Source of the DNA: Fulvia fulva
Taxonomy: Eukaryota > Ascomycota > Dothideomycetes > Mycosphaerellales > Mycosphaerellaceae
NCBI RefSeq assembly: GCF_020509005.1
Contig: NC_063016.1
Coordinates: 3,348,001 to 3,412,000 of the forward strand
DNA length: 64,000 bases
Direction: 5' to 3'
Made by a program: the position numbers and the translations under genes. Shown here one piece after another: positions 1 through 12,432 of this stretch. Position 1 is the first letter of the stretch. The number at the start of each line of letters is the position of its first letter. Under the pieces are notes generated by a model. The model had not been told where the DNA came from. It did not search any database and saw only the letters and a program-made list of their open reading frames with translations.

Positions 1-845
1 CTCTGCACCGCACGCAGCGTGTATCATGACTATTTGATTTGGCAGAAGACCAGGCGGCGAGGAGCAATTGGTAAGACGACTTCTGTTTGGCAAAACTGGC
101 CAATCGCGCGTGTGGGCTCGGTCAGGAGCACGTGGGAGCGGAAATAACTCGCGCCGGCCGTGGCTTGGTCCCAAGAGTTTCTTTCGACATGTCGTGAGTC
201 CCCAAGTCGATGGGAGAAGATGTTGCTGTGCATCATGCACGGTGCAGTTCTTCACAGCTTACATGTATCCGTCCATCCGTGCCGATCAATCGACCAGGAC
301 ATGTCCTGTGCCACTCACAAGACATGCAGCACGGATTCTCCCATGCCACATGCGGCAGTAAGCGCGGCCGCCTGTACCGACTTCATTGTGAATTCCATTT
401 TTCTGGTCGTGGTACGGTACGATCCAACCACGTGCCGCAACGCGCACCACGCACCGAACTTCACATCAGGAAGCCGGGCATGGTGCACTTCACACCCTTC
501 TGCCAGTCTGACGAAGACACATTTCGTCAAGGAAGGGATCGTCGCATTAGAGCCATCGTGTCTGCAATCCTTCCTGAACTTGCTGGCCTAAAGTACAGCA
601 GTGTGGCCTCTACGAGTGTCACAGCAAGCTCAAGCAACGGATTTTTGCGTTCCATATCGACATCTCTACAATTACAACGCGCCGTAACGCCCTTGATTGT
701 CGACTCGTATTCTCCTGTTCCAACCATCTCGCATGCACTTCGCAACCCAATGGCACCATCCAGCGTACTAACCGACTCAACGCCAAGGCGAGCCGAAGCA
801 AAGCAGCCTCCACCTCACCCTTTACGTGCCACACCACACCCACCA
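1..845. other. stretch without a supported gene
   Basis: Open frames here are short, mostly begin at non-ATG codons, and have no recognisable domain. The longest plus-strand one runs on antisense over the minus-strand gene that ends at 846, so it is probably a shadow. I see no tRNA, repeat or mobile element. Confidence 0.5.
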
Positions 846-1385
846 TCACGCCTGGCCCTCCTGCTTGACTTTAGGCTCCCTCTTCACCCACATCTCCCCA
901 AAGGCCCTCATCGCCCTGCCCTGCAATCCACCCACCCTCTCCAACCCCTCAACACACTCATCCCACTCCCTCGCCCTCTTCTCCCGCATTCCCTTGATCA
1001 GCTCATCACTACACTTCCCCCTCAACCTCTCCACCTCCTTGCCAACCGGTCCCTTGATATGCTCCAGCACCTGCTTCACCCGATCCTGCGACATGGCAGC
1101 AAGAAGGAGGTATTGCCAGACGTACCCCGTATCACGCTGTGGCGCGCCGGGAACGCTGGGGGCGAGGGAGGGGAGGAGCGATTCGTAGAGGGTTAGCTCG
1201 CTGGTTGTGAAGTCTTTGAGCAGTTTCAGAGGGTATGAGTCGAGGAAGTCGACGGCGCCAATGTAGGAGGCGAGGGGGTTCTCGACGAGGTCGTAGTAGA
1301 CGCCTGGGTACTCTGTGCCGTTGAAGATGAAAGGGCGGGTTTTGTCCAGGGCGACGATGACGGTGCCGGTGGGCTTGGCGGACAT
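846..1385 (-). CDS. small protein of unknown function, copy 1 of a diverged pair
   Basis: Single exon, 179 residues. I do not recognise the family. The ATG at 1385 is chosen over the one at 1412 because it lines up with the start of the paralogue at 2747-3274. Shared landmarks are an N-terminal core, RPFIFNGTEYPG here and NPFLFNGIQRPG in the other copy, about 20 residues from the start, a helical stretch SQDRVKQVLEHI matching AEHRIKQVMECL around residues 110-120, and a charged, probably alpha-helical C-terminus ending in lysines. There is no signal peptide or membrane segment, so it is probably cytosolic or nuclear. Both copies lie on the same strand 1.4 kb apart, which suggests an old tandem duplication. 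The gene is likely real because coding character is clear and conserved with the neighbour; function is unknown. Confidence 0.65.
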   Translation of the reverse strand: MSAKPTGTVIVALDKTRPFIFNGTEYPGVYYDLVENPLASYIGAVDFLDSYPLKLLKDFTTSELTLYESLLPSLAPSVPGAPQRDTGYVWQYLLLAAMSQDRVKQVLEHIKGPVGKEVERLRGKCSDELIKGMREKRAREWDECVEGLERVGGLQGRAMRAFGEMWVKREPKVKQEGQA

Positions 1386-2746
1386 GCGCGTGTTGATGAG
1401 TTTGTAGAGCATGATGGCGGTGTGGTGAGTTAGTGTCAGATGCTGTTTGCCGTATGGGGTGGCATACTCTTGTGAGTGTGTTTAGGTGAGCGAGGCTTTG
1501 GTGGTTCGTGGTCAAGTGAGGCTGCTGCATGTGAAGTGGTCAATGGACTTATTAGTGTCACTTCCTTGACCGGGGTTGACGCTAGCGTTGCGAGGCGATC
1601 GCCGTTGTAAGATCTTCGTTCTCCAGGTGATAGCAGGCTGGATGTCTACGCGTGTATGATACTCATGCATCACCTCACATGAATGGGTGTCTCTTCGCTC
1701 CTTCCCAAAAAGGGCACAGCCGGAGACGCAAGTGAACAGGAGAGGGTCACAGCGTGGACGGTGGTCTCGCTGTTGCGTAGACAGCTGACTTACACAATAG
1801 AGTCCACGCGTATACCAACAGGCATCCAATATGCACCAGCACTCTTCGCTTTAGCGTTACGCCTTTTCAAGGTGCCGCATGTAGACAATGAGCTGACACA
1901 ACAGTTTCCATACGCCTATCGTGCCGTATCTGCGGAGACGAATCGACTCTTCGCCCAACAATACCGTACCCGCGAGCACCCGACATCTCAATGCGACCCC
2001 CTAGACATCCCGCTCACTCGCCAGCTGTGCTCTTGGACGCTCGGTGTCCAACTCCGTAGACGTCGGCGTGACGAGCCCTCCAGCAGGTTTGATTACATCT
2101 ACGGCAGTAGAACAACCTCTGGGGCTCCTGCTTCCATATGGAAGCGGCGCGGGACTTTTGCCGCTAAGCCCTTCCATCTGCATAGATGGGTTGACATGTT
2201 GTCTTCTCTTCTGCCGAAGGTAAATCAAGGTACCTACGGGAATGACTGCCACGAAGCGACAGCGACGCCGACGCTGATGCCTGCTTTCGCGCCTGGTGTG
2301 AGGTCATTGCTTGGTATACTGTGTGCTCTTCTCTGCGTTGGCTGGCCTTTCAAAGTATTCTGTGCTGGAGGATGCTGATGTCTGTGTCGACAGAGGACGA
2401 CCTGGTGGCCATGTGGTCGTGATGACAGGACCAGCGAGATGTACTGCTGGTCAGGCGTTGAAGATGCGAGATGTGTCATTACAGCACGAGTATGGGTCGC
2501 TCTGTGGTCCGTATCCAGTGTACTGTACGGGCAGCAGTATGTTGTGTCGGTACAAGCCAGAACCAGTCGGGCTTCCTCGCCAGCATCGGCTCCTTAGTCA
2601 GATGCATCAGCATTCACACATTCGTGCAGAGACCGTGCAGAATCAAGGCGCTGGGGGCGGGGGGGGGGGGGGGGGGCGACAGTCTTGTTCCGTCGTCTCG
2701 ACTAAAAGTCACATGCTGCATCACTATCCAAATAAAACCCATCAAC
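1386..2746. other. intergenic stretch with a poly-G tract
   Basis: No convincing gene. A plus-strand open frame from 1683 lacks domains and codon character. The notable element is an uninterrupted run of 18 G at 2659-2676, preceded by five G and a C. It lies in the 3' flank of the minus-strand gene ending at 2747. Confidence 0.5.
2659..2676. repeat. homopolymer G(18) tract
   Basis: An uninterrupted 18-base G run, with GGGGGC just upstream. It may form a G-quadruplex, and its length is a likely sequencing or assembly uncertainty. Confidence 0.9.
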
Positions 2747-3274
2747 TCAACTCTGCTTCTTCCCCGACATCTCCTCCATGACCTTCACCAGATCCCCATT
2801 CTTCCCCATAACCTTCTCCAACGCCTCCCAAACCTCCCGCCAAGCCTCCTTAGCAACATTCGTGATATCATACCCCTCCTCGTCATAAAGCACCTCATCA
2901 TTCTTGTTCATCCAAACCTTCAGGTTACAATCCCACGAAAGACACTCCATCACCTGCTTGATCCGATGCTCTGCCAAAGCTGCGCGCGCCATGATCGTCC
3001 AGACCTCGTCCTCGTTGTCTCTCCCTGGAGTGCTCGCCGCCTCTCGCTCCAGATCATGACACTTGGCTTGTTCCGAGGAGATGTATTCTGCCAGCTCGTC
3101 GGGTGGGTGGCGGCTGTGTCGAACTATGGAACACCAGCCGAAGCCCACTCCATAGACCATGTCATCTTTCTTCAGGGTCTGGTACACCCATCCTGGCCTC
3201 TGGATGCCGTTGAAGAGGAATGGGTTGCTCGTGTCGTCGATGAATTCGACGGGGCCGGGGGGTTGTCGCGGCAT
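2747..3274 (-). CDS. small protein of unknown function, copy 2 of a diverged pair
   Basis: Single exon, 175 residues. It is paralogous to the gene at 846-1385. The two starts align (MSAKPTG and MPRQPPG), and the NPFLFNG core and the IKQVMECL helix are shared, while the middle has diverged and the C-terminus keeps only its lysine-rich helical nature. An upstream in-frame ATG at 3337 would add 21 residues with no counterpart in the other copy, so I prefer 3274. No known domain, signal peptide or membrane segment is visible. It is separated by about 320 bases from the monooxygenase gene, which is also on the minus strand. Function is unknown. Confidence 0.65.
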   Translation of the reverse strand: MPRQPPGPVEFIDDTSNPFLFNGIQRPGWVYQTLKKDDMVYGVGFGWCSIVRHSRHPPDELAEYISSEQAKCHDLEREAASTPGRDNEDEVWTIMARAALAEHRIKQVMECLSWDCNLKVWMNKNDEVLYDEEGYDITNVAKEAWREVWEALEKVMGKNGDLVKVMEEMSGKKQS

Positions 3275-3598
3275 GGTGGGTATGGTGTAGCTCGAAATGG
3301 CGATGTTCGTTGATAGCGTGCCTGACATATACAACATATCGGCTGTTTGCTGTTCGCGACTGGTCGTTTCCAGTGGTCATGGCCCAGGGCTTCGAATGAA
3401 GCTCGTTGCTTCTAGAGCGCATCTCCCTTTTCGCTACAAAGATAGTCGCTTGGATCTGCCGACGCGCCGTAGCGATGCGCTCGCGTATTACCACTATGAT
3501 TCAGGCAAAGCTGGAATCACACGTGTCTCAACAGCCCTTGAGCATCGGCTGCGACGACCTCGTGGCGAGCAGAACATCAGTCTTGACACGATCACGCT
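3275..3598. other. short intergenic stretch
   Basis: Promoter side of the gene at 2747-3274 and 3' flank of the monooxygenase. I see no further feature. Confidence 0.5.
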
Positions 3599-5484
3599 CT
3601 ACTTCCCAACAGCCCAGCCCGCCATCTTATTCATGAGCTCATCATCATACTTCGGCTGCACGTCTTCATCGTCCAAAAGTCCCAGATAATGCGTGATATC
3701 CCTTCCATCAAACTCCCTCGTATCAAATCCATTGCCCAGGAAAGCAAACATGTTATCGTCCCAGTAGTCAATCTCGTAGTCTTCATATCGCGGTCGTTCT
3801 AGCAGGTGCAGGAAGTGCAGTCTGCTTCCCGGCCAGATCGCCGCCTGCCCATCCCTCTTGCCTTGCTTGAACCAGCTACGACAAGGGCTCGTCCACGCTG
3901 TTCTCTTCAAGAATAGATCGGCATGCTGACGGAATTGTTGGCAAGGCTTCATCTTTGGGGTGAAAGACTTGATGTTCTCGACTTGGGCTTTACTGATGAC
4001 ATCGAACATGTACTGCGTCCAGCGTTCGATCAAGGGCATGAAGGAACCGTGACCGAGTGGACCATAGGGACCACAGAAGGAAAAATGGTTTGGCATGCCT
4101 GGAACGCCAATACTCAGATAGGAAGTGACGCCTTCTTCCGGAGTCCAGATATCGCGAATGTCTTTCCCATGTGCACGGAAGGGGAAGCGTGGTAGCCAGG
4201 ATGTATCGAACCCGGTGGCACAGATCACAACGTCGACTTCGTGCTCGGTGCCGGCTTGGTCTAGGAAGCCATGTTCTGTAAACTTGTCAGTAGCTTCCGT
4301 GAAGATTGTTGCATTGTCGGCGACGAGAGCTTCGAGATAGCCTGGTGCAGGCGTAGGGCGACGACAGCCAGGGTTGAAGTTCTTGGGAATAATCTTATCG
4401 CAGAGTCTCTCATCGTTGTTAAGCTTGCGCGCCATCTGGTCATAGGAGAAATCCCGGGCAACTCTTGCTTCTTCACTGCCTTTGATGATGAACTTGAACC
4501 TCTGATTGAGCTCGTTCTCAACCTGCTTGCGATATCTGAGATACTCCTTGGGGTTCCGTTCGAGATATTCGCGCTGTTCCGGGGTGTACTCGAAGTTTGC
4601 GCCGTCCTTTCCGGCCCACGTTTGAGCAAAGCCTGCTGTGATCCAGATGGGAGACCGAATCCAGTGGTAGAGCTGTTTGACCTTTGGTTGTAACTTCGCG
4701 ACGATCTGTACTCCACTGCTACCGGCGCCCAAGACTGCGACACGTTTGTTCTCGAGGTCGTATCCCTCTTCATACGCTGCCGAGTGCATGACTTTGCCTT
4801 TGAAAGTGTCATGCAGTCCAGGGACGTCTGGCCATTTCCAATTGTTCAAAACGCCACCAGCATTGATAAAGTATTCTGCCTCGTCCTCGAACTCTTCTCC
4901 ACTGACGATGTTCTTCACCCTCAGCACCCACTTCCCCTTCTCTTCGTTCCACTCCACATGGTTGATCTGATGTTGTAGCTTGATATATTTGTTGACGAAG
5001 TCATGCTTGTCGTAGATGTCCTTGATGTACTCCCATATCTCGGGGGAATATGAGTAGAAGTGTGTCCACAACTTGATAGCCCAGCTGAACTGATAGTTCA
5101 CGGAAGGGATGTCGCAAGCACAACCTGGATATCTGCCCAAACGAAAGGAGGTTAGCCATACTCGAACGCTATATGGTCACGCACTCACCGGTTCTCCAGC
5201 CATGTCCCGCCAACATCATGGTTCTTCTCGTACACTGTTATCTTCACGTTCTGCATCTGTTCTTCCGCCTTCTTCAAGAAGTTGAGTGTCGAGGCGCCAG
5301 CGCCCATGAGGATGACTTTGACCTCACGCTTGGTGCCATATGGCTGTTCCCGCACTGTATAGCCTGTCCCGTCTCGTTGGGGAATGAGGTGGCCATCTCG
5401 TTCAGCGGTTGGGCTGTTCTGCGCGATGTCGTCGACTGCTGTGTTGGCGACTATGTTAGTCGGGCCATCGTGATTGACACGCAT
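3599..5484 (-). CDS. FAD-dependent monooxygenase, Baeyer-Villiger/flavin-containing type
   Basis: Two exons, 5189-5484 and 3599-5132, joined through a 56-base GT-AG intron inside an Arg codon, give 609 residues. The family uses FAD and NADPH to insert oxygen into ketones or oxidise soft nucleophiles. Residues 61-66 (GAGAST) form the first Rossmann glycine motif, VGGTW follows near residue 92, the fingerprint FKGKVMHSAAY starts at residue 209, and the second, NADPH-binding motif GAGSSG is at 234-239. The fingerprint lacks the Trp seen in classical Baeyer-Villiger enzymes, as in many fungal members of the group that includes sterigmatocystin-pathway StcW. There is no signal peptide. No other biosynthetic gene is adjacent, so I see no secondary-metabolite cluster. 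The substrate cannot be told from sequence. Confidence 0.88.
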
Positions 5485-6770
5485 GTCGACGAGCAGTCAG
5501 TATTCAGTCTAAGGTGTGATTGATACACCAGAGGACGGTGAGGTAATGGCTTGGTCGGGGCAATTCGAAAGTTCGCAGTCTAAACTCAAGACCTACAGTG
5601 TCTCCAAGACTCCAACGTGATGAGGCGTCGCTCAGCAAACAGCATTCCCTTGGAGCAAGCTTATGCCTGGGGAGCATGTACTGTGGGGTTATGATATAGC
5701 TGACGGTCTGACCCGAGGTGGGAGGGGAGGTTTATGTCCGTGCTAGATCCGACATGGCACCGCAAAGCTCAGCAGTAGTTCTAATGAAGATGGCATTGAA
5801 TTCCCAGGGAAATCGCCCCGTCTGTTTTCTTCACCGAGTAAAAGGCAGACGTTCCTCGAGGCTACGCAGGCTGAGCGCAGAAGTCGGGTAGGACGCAGCT
5901 GTCTGTGTACGCGAAACGACTTGACAACAGAACGTGTTGGCTGACGGGTGGCCCGGTGAGGGCGAAGATGCTCTCACTTCCTGCGGTCAGGTGCGCCTGC
6001 AGTTGCCAATGAGCACTCGAAGGTCAAGTCGGCCAGTCGTGTCGCCGGGCTGACAGAGAGTCGTACTGCATCCGGTCGGGCCAGGTGTTCGCGCTGGAGG
6101 GACATGGAGGGAAGGGGACGTGCCGTGTGGTCTCACTGGTCTGGAAGCAGGAAAGTCAGATGTTGCCAAGCTGCTCTATATAGCATAATAGCATTGAAGC
6201 CGCAAGGCCAAGTGCATGGGTAGGGTTGCCAGACACTGCAGAACACATCCGACGGTAGGGCTGTAGAGTAGGTTTGGCATGGCTCGAGGCGCATCCATGT
6301 TGGACGTATTGTACGTCCATGTTCCCGCCCGTTGCTGCAGCTGGTCTCGCCATCGCCATCGCCATCGCCGAGAGAGTCGTAGAACCTGTTAGACAGCCTT
6401 CCGCATCTCCATCTCCCATCTCCCACACGACGCGACAACAGCCTGCACATGTAGCTCCTCGATCCTCACTCAACGTGCTGTACAGTACATCCGCCTTCCT
6501 CGTTGTCCTGGTCGCAAGGCCATGCACCCTTCCATGTAATCTCAGCCACGCTGTGTGCGTAATCATAGACAACAACACACTCTCGCTCGCGATACTCCCA
6601 TACGTTCGAAGGCGACACGCCCGGCCACACCCCAAGCCTCGATGCGGTCCGCGAGCCTCGAAACATCACGCGCGAAGCGTTCCTGCTGGCAGGCAAACAC
6701 GATTGCATAATTCACGATTGACGACGACCACGACGCACGCGATCACGTCGCTCACGTAGCAGCAGTAGCC
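5485..6770. other. divergent promoter region
   Basis: About 1.3 kb between the start of the minus-strand monooxygenase and the plus-strand RhoGEF. The only repeat noticed is a short run of GCCATC units near 6348-6370. No gene is supported; small open frames overlap in all frames without domains. Confidence 0.5.
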
Positions 6771-9700
6771 ATGTCATACTACCAGGGCAGCCAGTATCAG
6801 CAGCAACAGCAACCTCCCGCGCACGAGGGCTATTGGGACCAGTACCATCGGTGGATATCAACTTCGAATGGCGGGGCGCAACACCATTATGGGGCAGAGT
6901 ACGCGCAACCGCAAGATCAGCTACACCACTACCCGGGCCAGAGCGCATACGGCCAACAACCTGGGGGAGGAGCAGTGCAACCGTTGCCGGCTGGATATCA
7001 GGATACATACCAGTCGCCGAGGGGGACGACCTTTGCATCGCCTCAAGTCCAGCAGTACAATCCTCAGGACTACAGCCAAGCGACTTACACCCAGCCGACT
7101 CAGCAGCCAGCATACAACCCAGCTGCCTATGCGCCAGTAGGACAAGGCCAAACCCCCGCGCAATACAATCCGGCCGCCTACCCCGATGCTACTCTACACA
7201 GTAGTACTGCTGGTCCGGTAGATCCATATGCATACTCTCCTGGAAACCACACACAAGCGAGCTTCTCGCCGCGACAGCCTCGGCAAGTCCAGTCTCCATA
7301 TCCGCAGTTCAGCCCGACTTCGCAGCATTCAGGATACAGCCCACAGCCGCAGTCACAATCATTCAACTACCCGCACAGTCCCCCGCCGCCACCACCACCT
7401 GCACATCATGGCTACCAAGCGCAGGGTGGAGCGCAGTATGGTCAGGCTGCGCCATATCCTACGGAAACGTATCGACCCCACGCAGGTTCTCTGTCACAGC
7501 CTGGGGCCAGCATTGGCATACCCATGCCAGGTATGACACAGAGCGACACTTGGAGGCCGTCGCCACCTTCACACTCGGGCTTTGGCCTCGGACAATCACC
7601 ATCTCCGCGTTATGGTTCTGACGCGCCATCTCCGCGCAGCTCTTCACCTGTTCCCACACCTCCTGCTCATGGCGCGCCGTCAAGGGCCAATACGTTGGAC
7701 AGACATCCTTCAGGCAGACCATTGCCGCCACAACCGGCTCGCAGCCCAGGATCAGACTACTTTCCAAACAGCGGCATGTCAAGGACCAACACTGGCTTCG
7801 CGTCAGTGAGCCGGGATGACGAGGTTGATCAACTGTTCGATGAAGTTGAGGGACTGGTCAGGAATGCCGGAAGAAGCCCTTCCATATCTATAAGCCAGGC
7901 GCCCTTTCAAGCACCGCCCTATGCTCCAGCATACAGCTCTCAACGTGGCTCAGCGGCTTCTCGCAATGGCACCACAAATGGTCACTTGTCCCCTGTGGTT
8001 CGACATCATTCTGGCGCCGAGGCCGCATACAGCAGTGATAGTGACGCGGAAGCCGCCAAGGGATTGGCGATGATGCAGATGGCGGATGAAGAAGACCGGC
8101 GGCAGAGTAGTGGCAGTCAGATGCGCTTCGGTACATCAGGATCTCTGCGAACTTCGCGCCCACAGCCACCACCACCACCACCACCACCACCAGAAGGTAG
8201 CGACAGCGACGGTCCTGCTTTTGCTGGCGCGGATCTCAGCTCATTCGCTGGCTACGACGTGCCCATGTCTTACGGCGGAGAACCCGCTCAACTTGCTGCA
8301 GGTGGCGAGATCAACGGGGAGCCTCACAGCCAGCCGGCTTCGAGTCAGCACAGTTCAATGCGAAGGTCCCACGCCTCGCAGTCATCCCAGATGAGCAGAG
8401 CTTCATACGACTACAGGTCTGATCACATTCATCCGTTTCCTGCTTTCAATCCTGCCGCGCGAGTCGAAGTGGGTGGTACCGGCGGTCTCGAAGAGCCCAG
8501 CGCCACCGGAAGAAGACAAAGCTACGATGAGGGAGATGAGTACTCGTTAATGGACAGTCAACTGCCCGACAGGTTCCCAGACGAGCCACCCGACATCTCG
8601 TTCCACCAAGCCGGAACAACATATCCTTCTCGGCCTCTTCCTGCTGTACCGTACCCAGAAGACGTTTTGGCGCCCTTGCAATCGGAGAGCAAATCACTGC
8701 CGTACCTACCTGGTCAAGTGCCATATCCAGGTGGCCCCGATGCGTATGTGAGGGACGAAAGGGGCCAGTTTGTGCCTAGGTCCTCCTCGCTGGTAAGCCA
8801 TAGCACCACGCCCTTGGTGACTCAGCCGCTAAGGTCTAAGACCGATGCCGAAGAGCGCAGGCTGCGCCAACAGCAAGCGCGGTCGTCGATGTATACTACG
8901 CCAGAAGTCACGCCAGAAGTCACGCCAGAAGTCACGCCAGCAAATGTCGGCTCAGATCTTCCAGCTTTAGGCGCTCGCCGATTCGTGCCGTCGAAGCTAG
9001 GGGCGCCGGACTTCAAGAAGTGTGATCAGCCATGGGCGCTCTCCCATTTACTGAAGTGGCTGCTTCAGGTCACTAATGCGGAAGTATACACTGAGCTCAA
9101 GGAGGCGGAGGTCAAGGAAGCTCTGGTCGCACTCTTTACGCACAAAGTGCCTACCATGAACATCGCAGATGCAGAAGTACTCAGTACCAGGGTCGTGGAT
9201 GACATGTTTGTCGCCGGCACACTGGTCGTGACAGAGGAGTGGGTCAAGATTGTGCCTGGTCCTTTCTCAGGCGTCATCTTCCAGCTAACACAGCACGGCT
9301 GTTATGCTCCCACGGTTCACGACCATCTAATACAATCATCACGATGCTATGCTCCCCGCTGTCAGCGAACCTTGCGAAAGATCAATCTGGCAGCAGCTCC
9401 AAGACGAACATCGCAAGGCTGGGCAGAATACTATGAACTGAAAAAGGAAGATGTCGAAGGCAAGGATAAGAAAGAGGTCGAACGGCAGAATGTACTGCAC
9501 GAGATTGTCCAGACGGAGGAGCGGTTCATGGTCAACTTGGACGTGCTCCGGACGCTGTACCGTGATCAGCTTACCAGGGCAGATCCACCAATCATCTCGC
9601 CCAAGCGCCAAGACAAGTTCATACAAAGTGTCTTCGGCAAGGTCGATGCTGTCAAGCAGGCAAACGAGGAGCATCTACTGCCGCAGCTGAAGTATCGACA

Positions 9701-11995
9701 GCAAGAACAAGGCCCCTGGATTGTTGGGTTCAGCGACATTTTCCGTCAATGGGTGCGGAAAGCAAGATCCGCGTACATTGAATACGCAAATGAGTTTCCC
9801 AAGGCAGACCACATGGTGCGGCAAGAGATGGAGATCAACATATCGTTCCGGGAATTCACCATGAGGATGTCCAGAGATGAAAGATCAGAGCGACTGTCGC
9901 TTGACAGCTTTTTGAAGTCACCAATCTCCCGACTGCAAAGATACACGCTTCTTCTTGGTACAGTCTTGCGTAACATGAAAGAAAACAGCCAAGAGAAGGC
10001 AGATCTACAGTTAGCGCTAGACGAAGTCAAGGCCGTGACGCTCGAATGTGATGGTCGAGTCGCAGAGATGCAAAGGAAGATCGATCTCACTGATCTTGGT
10101 CAGAGGCTGGTCTTGCGACCCGGCATGCAGAAGGAGGTCGAGCTCAACCTGGAGCACTTCGGACGCCAGCTGATCCATCGTGGAGATCTGCAAAGGATGG
10201 GCAGCAACAGATTTACCTGGCTCGACTGCCATGCTCTGCTCTTCGATCACTACCTTGTGCTGGCCAAGACGGTCGCGCAGAGGGTGGGTGAAGGTGGCAA
10301 GACGGAGCGATACGATGTGTCGCGGCTACCGATCCCGATGGACCTTTTGCAGCTAGACAGTGTGAACGAACCACCTGTGCAGAAGTCGACGTATCTCAAA
10401 GGCCTTTCAGTGGGGAGATCTGCAACGCCGAACGATCCCACCACGATTGGCAGAACGCCTTCAAATCAAGCTGCCGTGCCTGGTGGTCTCGTGCATGTCA
10501 ACACAAGCATGTCGACCAACTCCCTCAATCCTGTCACTTCACTGGATGGCAAGGACGACCGCATTCTGTATCCATTTCGGATAAAGCACTTAGGTCGCGA
10601 CACGTACCAGCTCTTCGCGCTCACTGAACAAGCAAGGAGAGACTGGGTCGACAAGCTCATCGTCGCCAAAACGAAACATGCTGCCGCGCTTCATGCTCAG
10701 AACGCAGAACCATTCCGACTGCGGGTCATGGCCGACTCTGCCTTCGTGTTCGATCAGTTCAGTAACAATGGTAAAGGTGTGAACATCAAAGGCACACCGG
10801 TGGATCGCGCAGTGAAGGAGGTCGAGCACCGCTTCAAGGACACGGGACGCCCAGGGCCGATCTGCAGAGCACGAGTAAATTGTGCTACAAGTTTCTCTAC
10901 ACCCTATCCAGGCAAACAAATGGTCGCTGTTGGCACTGATTATGGTGTCTATGTCGCGGAGCTGAACAACCCTCGTGGCTGGACCAAGGTAAGCCAAGAT
11001 CAGGAAAGTGTCTACTGATACACGCTAATCATCTACAGTCGATCAATATGTCCCGAGTCACTCAAGTCGCCGTCTTGGAAGAGTTCAATCTGTTCTTACT
11101 CATCTCCGACAGGTCGCTCATAGCATACCACCTCGACGTGGTATGCCCCAATGAACGAAACGGGCCCACGCCTGCCAATGACTCCTCCAGAAAAGCGCCA
11201 CAGAAACTGTCTGGCAGTCGAGATGTAGGCTTCTTCGTCACCGGCAAGATGAAAGACCGTACTCTCGTTTTCTACAAGAAGCGCGAAAACCTGAACTCCG
11301 TCTTCAAAGTCCTCGAGCCAGTCTACCAAAAGTCCACCGAGAGACGCTCCCGCACCGCAGGCTTCCTCAAACGCGGCAACACTGAGTTCTTCCGCGAGTA
11401 CGACGATTTCTATATCCCCACGGAATGCAACAGCATCAACCTCTTCCAATCATCCCTCGCAGTTGGCACATCAAGAGGCTTCGAAGTCCTCTCCCTCGAC
11501 AAGAAACAACCCTGGAGTGTACCCGAACTCAAAACAGACCACGTCCAAAACATCGCCACAACAATCAAAGACATGCGCCCCATCTGCATGCTCCGTCTGA
11601 GCGAGCAAGAGTTCATTCTCTGCTACGAGAAATGCGCCGTCTACGCCAACAAGCACGGCGAAGTCTCCCGCTCCGTGGTCATGAACTTTGTCGGCAACGC
11701 CCAGCACGCCGCGCTCTACGGCCCTTATCTCGTCCTGTTCGACAACGATTTTGTCGAGATCCGAAACGCACAGAATGGTCGCTTGAAGCAGATCATTGCA
11801 GGCAGGGAAGTTAAGTGCCTGGATGATGGGACGAATTGGAGTGCCAACGGTCCTGTGGAAAAGCAGGCTAATGGAGTTGTTAATGGGTTCGCGGCCGGTG
11901 CGGGCAGGACGTTGAAGTTGGTTATGCAGCATCCGGAGATAGATAAGAATCAGATTGTGGTGGAGTTGTTGTTGAATGAGAATATGAAGGAATAG
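6771..11995 (+). CDS. ROM2: Rho1 guanine nucleotide exchange factor (DEP-DH-PH-CNH), ROM2-like
   Basis: Two exons, 6771-10988 and 11039-11995, with a 50-base intron in phase 0, give 1724 residues. Family members activate Rho1 at the plasma membrane and drive the cell-wall integrity pathway. Domain order is typical of Rom1/Rom2: a long disordered Pro/Gln/Ser-rich N-terminus (1 to about 745), a DEP domain (about 749-850), a DH domain beginning near RQNVLHEIVQTEERF at 904, a PH domain (about 1115-1300) and a C-terminal CNH domain (about 1358-1700). The N-terminus holds a nine-proline stretch and a threefold PEVT repeat encoded by a 12-base direct repeat at 8898-8940. The ATG at 6771 follows a C-rich leader. 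The intron falls at the start of the CNH domain. CDC42 lies 13 kb away in the same window but is not this factor's expected substrate. Confidence 0.93.
8898..8940 (+). repeat. short in-frame tandem repeat (12-base unit, three copies)
   Basis: Three copies of a unit reading CCAGAAGTCACG encode Pro-Glu-Val-Thr repeats within the disordered N-terminal half of the RhoGEF. Copy number is likely to vary between strains. Confidence 0.85.
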
Positions 11996-12432
11996 GAGGA
12001 TGTGGTGAAGGGTCTGGGGCCGGAGATCTATCTTGGATTGCTGGTTGGTTGTCTTTGAGTTTTGTTTGTGTTTCTGCGAGATACCACTGAGAGCCCGGGG
12101 CGAGTTTTTTGTTTTTGGTGGCGTGTATTGGGCTGGTGTTTTGGGGTGTGGTGTGGTATGGTATCATTGAACTGACTGGCTGGCCTTCTATCTAGCATTG
12201 GGTCGAGCTCGAGTGTCGCATGTAGTAGCTTTTCAGTGTAAATTTTCAGTGGTTGTAGCGACTTGCTGTGCTGCTCACTCTCCCGTCCCACGCCTGCGAC
12301 TACTACTGTTGATGAAGTCAAAGAATCAACAAGGTACGTCCACTTGAACAGCTTCTGATCCGTGGACACTGTACGACAGACATACGCCAATGGCAGAGAG
12401 ACAGCCTTCCGTGAGTTTCCCCTTTTCCTCAC
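11996..12432. other. convergent 3' flank
   Basis: Lies between the 3' ends of the RhoGEF (plus) and the five-exon gene (minus). T- and G-rich plus-strand sequence suits a 3' UTR. No gene seen. Confidence 0.5.

Noticed and set aside
210..1196. Plus-strand open frame of 328 codons
   Set aside because: Its second half is antisense to the small paralogue gene, and the Pro/His/Leu-rich composition is that of a shadow. No domain.
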